This document shows, piece after piece, positions 53,101-62,100 of a stretch of DNA of 64,000 bases (positions are counted from its first letter, which is position 1; each line of letters starts with the position of its first letter). The position numbers and the translations under genes are program-made. Location of the stretch: positions 23,427,001 through 23,491,000 of the forward strand of contig NC_056539.1 in the NCBI RefSeq assembly GCF_910596095.1, written 5' to 3'. The notes under the pieces are model-generated. The model was not told the origin of the DNA and ran no database searches. It saw only the letters and a list, made by a program, of their open reading frames with translations. The stretch is from Thunnus maccoyii. Its lineage: Eukaryota > Chordata > Actinopteri > Scombriformes > Scombridae.

Positions 53101-56100
53101 CATGCTAACATTCTCACAATGACAACGCTAACATGTTAATGTTAAGTAGGTGCAATGTTTACCATGTTCTCCATCTTATGCTGTATTAGTGTGTTGGCAT
53201 GCTAACGTGTGCTAATTAGCACTAAACCCAGGGTACAGCTGAGGCTGATGGGAATGTGATACGTTTTGCAGGTATTTTGTAATTAACTCAAATATTTTGA
53301 TCTGCTGATGGTGATACAGGAAAAGTCTAGGGATCACCAAAGGTATTACAGTTCATTTTGAGGGGAACATGAGTGGCTGTACAAAATTTTGTGGCAAAGC
53401 ATCCAGTAGTTGTCAAGATATTTTACTGAAACCCACAAATGTAAAACCTCCACCTGAGGAAAACTCAGGAGATCACCAAAGTCAGTAGAAATCATCTGAA
53501 CCATGAATGTTTTTGCAAAATTTCATAGCAATGCATGTAATAGTTGCTACATTATTTCAGTTTGGAACGAAGTAATGGACCATCCGACCAACATTGCCAT
53601 GCCTAGACAAAATAATGACTAGAGAGACGTGTGTGGTGATAAGAGAACCTGTATGTGTCATAGCTGAGATTAAGATTGTCTTTCCAAGGCAGGGAGATGG
53701 GAGGTGTCTGTTCCACCTTTGTGACAAATGGGATGAAGATGTCAATGCCGGTGGATGTCAGAACTCTGGTTTCCTCATTAACAGGCGCGGGGAGGATTAT
53801 AGGGACTCGTCCTTGGCTTCAAAATAACAATGATTACATGTGACACTGGAGCCGCCTGAGGCTGAGAGCCAAGAGAAGGACAAGGCAAGACCATGCAAGA
53901 AGAAAAGAGCCACAGTGCTCACACAGCAGAATAGTTGAAGTATCACTTTTCCCCATCCTGTCCTCTTTCTCTCCTTTACATCACTCTTTTGTCTCCGCAC
54001 TAAGTCTCACTAAATCTGCCTCCTTCATTTCCCACTCTTTCTTTCTGCCGAGCAGACTAATGGCTGGTTCATTCTAGGTTAGCTGGTTAATTTGGGTGAA
54101 AAAGCAAAGAAACCTGTAATATCTGTATCTTAGAAGCAGTACTGTCTACAATGCAGTCAGGTAACAATCATGAACAGAAGCCAGTGTTGAATCCCTTTCA
54201 TGCCCAGTCAATGCAGACTACTCCTTCAGACAACCACAGACCGGTTATCTGACTGGCTGAATTGACTATTGTCAGAGGGGCGGATTACGAATTATGAATA
54301 CACCAGTGGTGATGATGAATATAGTGGAGTGAATAGCAGCCTTTGTGGAGCAAACAGACCTCCTTGTTGAGCAGTGGGCAACTGCCAAAGTGGAGGAAGG
54401 ATTTTCTGATGAACACACAGAACAAAAAAGGACACGGATTACACTTGTGAACACGCATAAATGGTCATTTTTGTGTTTTTTGGAGCAGGTTAAAGGTTAC
54501 TGCAGCACCATGGTACAAGATACTGGTCTTGTACCTTGAAACAAATTAAAAATAAGATGGAACTGATATCAAAGTCTTAAAGGATAAGTCAGGGAAATAT
54601 TCTTTATTTTTCTTAATGTCAACAAATCTCATGATCAGACCAAAACCAACAATGAATTGATCCTATTAACAAGTGTTATCTTTAAGCCTGATGTAGCTTA
54701 TTTCTCTTTGCCCCAGACCTCCATAGTTGTCAAAAAACTATTGAAAACGCATCAATGAGCTACATCATTGTACTGTACTGTCCTTTCATCATCATGAACA
54801 TGGGCACTAGTTTCTTTTGAGTCAATCCTGTATTCACTTTCCTTGTCCTGTAAATTCTTGCTGGTGTTTATTAATCCGGAGAGGAAAATAGTCCCCAACA
54901 AAATGTACAATTTGCTCCTAAAAAACAGAAGGGACTGGAGCACGCTGATTAATTTTGCAGCCTTTAATTGTGCAAACAGACTAACGTTTCGACACTACTG
55001 TGTCTTCATCAGAGTCAGGGTGTATAATTTGCTCCTATTTGAGTAATGTTTGCTAAAAACTGCAATGCTCAGCTGTTTTAGAAAATTACTGAGCATTTTT
55101 AAAAATGTAACTTTGTATTTGCCATCTATTTTAAAGATTTACTTATTCTTGGGTAAATCTTAAGACCGAGTGCCACAGACAGGGTATAGAAGAGAAATGG
55201 ACATATTTTCAGTTTTGGTCTTTTTATTGAATTTGTTGACAGTAAAAAGACATGGAGCAACGCAAGCTTTTTCATTTAACCTAAAAATGTGTGCTGCTCT
55301 GCGCAATGCAAATTTGACTACTATAAACACAAATTATTTTTTATTCAGAGCACACTGAGGATTCAGAGGAAAACATACGCATAAATTATTAAGGAGCTTT
55401 AACAAAGGGCATTAGTCTCTAATGTAGGTGTGTTACTGTACACCTACTGTTTGACTGACTGTACCGGGCTCAAACCCAGCAACTATCTCGGGAAAAAAAT
55501 TAAAGGCTACAGACAACAGTTGAGAAACTCAGACCTTTTTGTAACCACATCTATTTAGTGAAGGTTAATTGAATTATGAGATGAAATACAGGAATGAGAT
55601 TGCTTTCCTGAAAATTGAAGGGATCCAGTTTGTGCCAGTGTCTCAGGGGGTCATTCATAATTATAATCACTAGATAATCAGGCACTTTCGTGTAGTGAGA
55701 GATTTCAATAATATACCGTCACACAAACTGGGTATTTTATATCAGAAGTTATGCTGGGTACTACAGCAACAGAAGAAGGAAGGATAATAACAGAGTGAAT
55801 TTAGAGAAATACATTTCGATACTGTAGCTGTGAGTCAGTCTGTCTGACGGCTGTGCACTAACTGATCTGTATGATGGTACGATACTCTATTCCTGGACAG
55901 GAAAGATGAGGAGGAAGGCTCAGAGTCGGATCAATACCCAGAGGAACCAGGGATTATTGTACATTACTACACCATTCCTCCTATTTCCTTCCCCGCTCAA
56001 TGACAAGCAGAGGAAGACATCATTAATGACTTAGGCAGCTTTGATTCCTTGCGTCTTTCAAAAAGAAGCTTGAGGAAGATCTATGCAGCATTTCATATCG

Positions 56101-59100
56101 ACTTACTTAGCGCTGCAGTTTCAACAGTGCAACATTAGGAAGGTACTACTACTATACAAATGACACAAAACATATACAATACAATACACATTCTTGAGTA
56201 AAAGCAGTAGAAGAGTGTAGTAAGTGTGGTATAGTTATTTTATTAAAATGTGTATTGACTGGTTAATCTGCGGCCAAGAGCAGGGTTGAGAAAATAACAG
56301 TAAAACAAACTGATTTTACAATTTTCCAAAGTCTTTGTATCTTTAAGTCAGTGAAACCTCTTCATTTAAAAAGGAAAACTAATTAATTTTCTCCATGTGA
56401 ATGGAGACAATCACATTCAAGGACCTTTAGACGAACAACAGGCTGGCGAAAGGAGCAAAGTGAATTTGCTCTGGAGATATTTCTCTCAAATGTATATACA
56501 GGTGTTAGAGCAGTGGCAATGCAGTTTATTTTCCTTGACAGCTCGTTTCTTCAGGCATCATCGGAAACACTGCACAGTCGCAGCCTTCTCATACTATAGC
56601 ACTTTGCCAAGTGAAATGAACAGGAGTAAAAACTGCAGCAAGCATAACACAGAGAGCCAGAATTGTGAGTGTCTGACCATATGACAAAAAGACGTGTAGC
56701 CAAACAACAGATGCTGCTGTAGATGACACATACATTATATGGATTTTTATACGTGATTGTGTGGCCTGAACAGTAAGGAAAAAGGCAAGGAGAAAGGAGA
56801 AAATAGAGGGATAAAGGCAGAGGAAATATATGAGAGAGAAGCATAATAAAAGCCTGTATTTTTCTGTTGTAGGCTTCCATCAGTCAACACCGACTATGTG
56901 CAAATATATGAGCGAGAACAGAATGTTCCCCTTAGCTGTGGACAGACTTTCACCACATCCAAATTCTTATTAAAGGCAGGGGCCAGAATCTGACTGGGCT
57001 TTTCAGACAAAGAGGCAAAGATGCAAACCAAAACAGTGCTAATAACACACTCAATCCTCTTCAACCCCCCCTGAACAAACCCCTGCTGTGCAGCCATGCC
57101 TTGTTTAAACCCACAGAACTTTATTCCAAATTTTAGTGGAGATCCCAAAGTTTTCATAGATACTAAACATGTCTATAAAAAACTGTATAATGATGATGAT
57201 GATGATGATGATGCATGAGACATTAAGAATATTTCCATTTGCTGAAACACCAAAAAACCATAGGATGGCTGGTCCTTGGCTGTTTTTTGAAGGTTAATGG
57301 CATTGGCATGATAGAAAGCTCAACAAGGACCAATAAAAATAATGCAGTGCCACGGTGATTGATGTTGCCTCTGGCAAGCATAAAAATGAACACTGTATGA
57401 AAAGTGATTCTCCTTCATCTATCATCTACCTCAACAAGGAATACAGATATAAAAAAAAGGGCCAGAAAAGGGAAAACATTTTTGTATTTTGTACAAAATT
57501 GTATTTTGTATTCTTCTGTATTTTTTACAGATAGTTGTTGACCTACAGTCAAATTCTTATCTGTCATCATCTTATCTCTCACCTTAGCTCTATTGCTAAT
57601 AATTAAGCAAAAAGTGTTGTTTCCCCAATTAGTGTAGTTTCCCCCTTTACAGAGCTGCATATAAATTACTCTCTCAAAACACTTCAGTCGGCAGAAAGGG
57701 TAGAAGCAGATGAGCACCGATTCTGTTCCACATATGCACTTCCTGCCCTACTCTCCTACCAAACAAGATAAAAACAAAGAGCCGTGCAGGACAAATTAGG
57801 GTGAAAATGTTTGTATGCTGCAGCATTTTTGAGCGTGCATCACCTGGAACAAACAGAGTATGCTGCTTTCTACTCAGCTACTACTAACTTAGACATTCAG
57901 CCTGCTTTAGAGGGTAATGAGGAGAAGACAATAAGGATTGATTCAACTTCTCTAACTACCAAACAAATATTAAAGTATAGTGGCTAAACAACACAAGTGA
58001 CAGGAGAGTACTAGGAGGGAAACAAGTATGATGGAGAGGATGGAGACCTACAGAATATTACAGACTGATTGTGCTTTATAATTCCCTTGCTTATCATTGA
58101 CTGGCTGTGCTAACACTGACATGGATAATATGTCTAGTTATTAACTGGAGGAGAAAGATCTTCCTCCCCTTGTGCTGTATGTTACTTTCATAGCCCTTTA
58201 GCCTTCTCTGGAGGCTGCAGAGGCTAAAAACAGCATTCTTCACCGTGGTCATTGTATTTCTCCTGGCTTTGCTTGGCAACTACAAAAAAAAGGAAATAAA
58301 ATCCAGGCCTAGTCAGTGCATTCACAGAGGATAAACTAAGGACAGGGTGACCGAATGTACTACAATCCTACTTTTTCCTTCAGGAATGCACTATCAGTTT
58401 CACACAGGAGGAGGCTGGTTATTGACTCTGCTTTGATCACAGTGAATGGAGCCTAAACTCACCGATGAGATCTCTGCAACAAGCCAATGGCTGCACACAA
58501 GGCAGAAGACAGGCAACACCAGCAGCATGCCGGCTGTGCTTCGAATGCATTAAGCTCTGGAGTGTGCATTATCATTTTCTGCTTACAGTTTGATAATCTC
58601 CATGGCTATAAATGGAAAAGTGTAAACTTCCAGAGGGCATGAATGGGGATTTAGAAGTTGGTTGGCTATAAGCAAAGAGGCATTAAGGGTGATATGATAA
58701 AGCCATTCAAAACTTGAGAATCTAGGGCAAGTGAATCACCACTGGCAAGACAGATGGTTTATCATAACTCAGGGGAAGTGTTTGTAACTTCCTAAAACAT
58801 TACCATATCGAATTCATGTGGTTGAAAGTGATCTACACAGCAGCATAGTTACAGGGGGATGCCGTCCCCTGAAGGTCTCTGATGATACAGGTGGTACAAG
58901 TAAAGCATCATCTCTGCCGCAGCTGCAGGGTAGAATCTGGAAAACCAAGCCATCAAGAATCAGGTAACAGATAGGCAGACTGTGCTGTTGGTCGGAGGGT
59001 GTAGCCACATTGGTTGATCCGTCACTAAATGGATATAAATTCAGCAGAGCGTGTCGCTCTCAGTTTGTTTTAGGCTTTATTTAATACAAGGAACACTTCC

Positions 59101-62100
59101 TTGATGATAGCATGATAGCAACACATCAACCAGCTTCAAAAAATATTTCTCAAGCTTTTTTTTTTGCTGAAAATGGATATAAATCTGGTAACAACTGTTG
59201 TATCATCAGCTCTGCACAATAAAAACAGACTTTTCTCAGTGAACAAAAGAAATTTGTCTATTTGTCTATTTGGACACAACCTCAACCAAGGTCACCAAGG
59301 TTTTCAGGTACTGAAAAAGATACTGATTCCAATACCTCGACTTGGGGTATCTCTAAGAAAGCGATCCAACACCAGTGCTCTCTTTTTCCTGATTTTAAAA
59401 TCTGCATGCCTCACTTTGTGGGGCTCATTGGAACCAATTTTATGTAAAGTAACATGAATCCAGGGATTGCTGTGGTGCTAAAGACTGAGCCAGAAGCCCA
59501 ACATGACTGAATGACTGTAACTGATAGCAGAAACACTGACACTGATGATGAAACTGCATTTAATGTGGATAAGTCACATCATTGCCGATACATATCCGCC
59601 TAATACGGTCGGTATTTAGCACAGTATTGATGAGGTGATGAATCTTATATTTCTGACAACAGAGAGATCAGTTTGGGCAGTTAGCATGAGCACATACAGC
59701 CACTATGCTCACAAATAGACCATGAAACAACTGCCAGCCACACAAACTCTATCATCATCAACAGAAAATCTATTAAATTGATTGCAGCAGTAACTGCAGT
59801 GTTTACCATCATCTGACCAGCGCCTGCTTTACTGTAATGATCTCAATTTTAAGGCAAGCTGCACATAATAAATATGAAGAGTTATATCAGTGAAGAGCTG
59901 GCCACTTAATTTTATAGTTAGTCTGATGGCCTGCTTAAAGCATGAAATGTCTTACCCAATCAAGACCTGGTTCACATAAGTAATCTGTCGTGTGTCTGAC
60001 TGATCAGGTAAGGTTAATAAACCACCGACATTACTAACAGCAAGGTCATCCTACATACAGATGATTTTCCTTGATCGCTAATGCAGCTCATATGCAGCTC
60101 ATGTGAAGCTCAGCACTTACTCTTGATGGGGATAGGAGAGGGAGAACAAGAAATATATCTCTGTGGAGCATGCTATGAATAAGAGTGAGTTAGGCAAAGA
60201 GAACCGGAGAGAGAGAGAGAGACATTAAGTTCGGAGTCATTAGGCACAACACACTGCTGTCATTATATCATACTGCATTACATTCATCAGCCCCTTCATT
60301 TATGAAGCTGTAGGAGGGCACAAAACCGGTGGCTCAGTCTGTCTGCTGCTGCTGCTGCTGCTGCTGAGAAAAACAGCTCTTCATTTAGGAAGTTCAGTGT
60401 GATGCTTCTTCCTCTCAACACTGCCCTGCCTTACACTGCTGTATTTAAAGCAACCTGTGTGACACTGAACCTAACTAAATCTGTCTGAAGCAAAGCTGAG
60501 GTATTCTACTTGCTTAAGAGGCAGTGAGAGCAAGAGATAAGAGAGAGCGGAGCCCTAGCCAAGTGGCCATGCTTAATACATTTTTTCTCATGCATTTTGC
60601 AGACTATAAAGTGCATCTATTAATGCAAAGCATTAAGAATAGAGTTAAATAAAGTTTACACAGATGAAAATGGACCCTTCAGATCTCACCACCGCCTCAC
60701 AACAGACCTTCACTTTCAGATCAGAACACAGGTGAAAAAAGGGTTTTGTACTTAGACTGGCTTTACTTGCTAAATCTGCACACTTTTATATATTTTATAC
60801 AGTGAAACTAAATTTATCTAGAGTAGCTGTTAATAAAAAAAGAAACTAAAAATAAATCCATGACACTGACTGTCCTGTAATAGTGTGGCAAAAATGTGAA
60901 ATTTTGCAATGGCCCAATTAAGAGTTAGTGTCATAGCTGTTGTGCATGAGACTACAATGCATTAATTACTAAAGAATTTTGGACACTGTCCTGATGAGAG
61001 AAACTATTCAGTTGTCACAAAAGCTCATTAGGCCCCATGCTACAGGGGCTCCCAATGAAAAACTGTACTAAACCTGAACTAAACCTGAAGTTAAAAAAAA
61101 GTAATTTGAGGTAAAATGAGGTCAGTGCAAATCATATCAGATTTACAGGAAAGTATGCAGGGGACATACATTTACAGCTGCAACATATTATCATCATGTC
61201 TTTTCCAAAGTACGAATGAATCTCACTGTATATCCTGACAAATGTCCTAAATCCTAAACCTCTGTGCTGGCTGATTGGGCAACCACAAATTACATGACCT
61301 GATTTTCATAACACAGAATCTTATCAACACTGGCCTCAGAGGGAACACAAACTAATTGGTGAGACTTCTGCGTTGCTTTTTCTAATGATGGGCGCTTAAT
61401 TAATCTTTGAAACATGGGCTTGTGAGTGTTGGAGCTACAAAGGAAGATGGCTGAGAGGATCAAAGCCGTTCCAGTCTACTGTGATGGGATTAGGAAAATA
61501 TGGTGGAGGCATGGAGACAATCGAGCATCCAAGCCTCCAGTGAGGAAAATCCTTCCAGGCTGCAATCAAAATCTCGGCTGGAGAAATCACCCTGCAGTCG
61601 TGCTGTGCTAGCTGACTGACACTGACACGTGTGAGGGCGGTTATATGATATCAGGTAATCCCACTGAAGTCTCCAAACCCAATCCTTCCCTCTCATGACC
61701 CATGAAAGGAAATATACAGCCAAGTGGGAGCAGGAGGTTTCCAGAGGGCAAGACAGTCACTGCTCTTTACATTTCAGATACACACCCTACTTTTAATACT
61801 TTCTAACAGCAAATTGTTCAGCTGTGACATAGTTTTTTTTTGTTGTCTTGGATTACTGTTTGCATGCATCAATTTAGACATTTTACAGTCCTTAAAGTTA
61901 TAGTTTGACCAATTCGGAAATATGCTTATTCACATTCTTGCTGAGAGTTAGATGAGAACATCAATACCACTCTCATATCTGTCCATTCAATTATATGCTG
62001 GAGCCAGGAGGCGGCTAGCTTAGCTTCGCATTAAGACTGAAAACAAGGGGAAACAGCTAGCCTGGCTCTTTCTAAGGTAAAATAATCTGCCAACCAGCAC

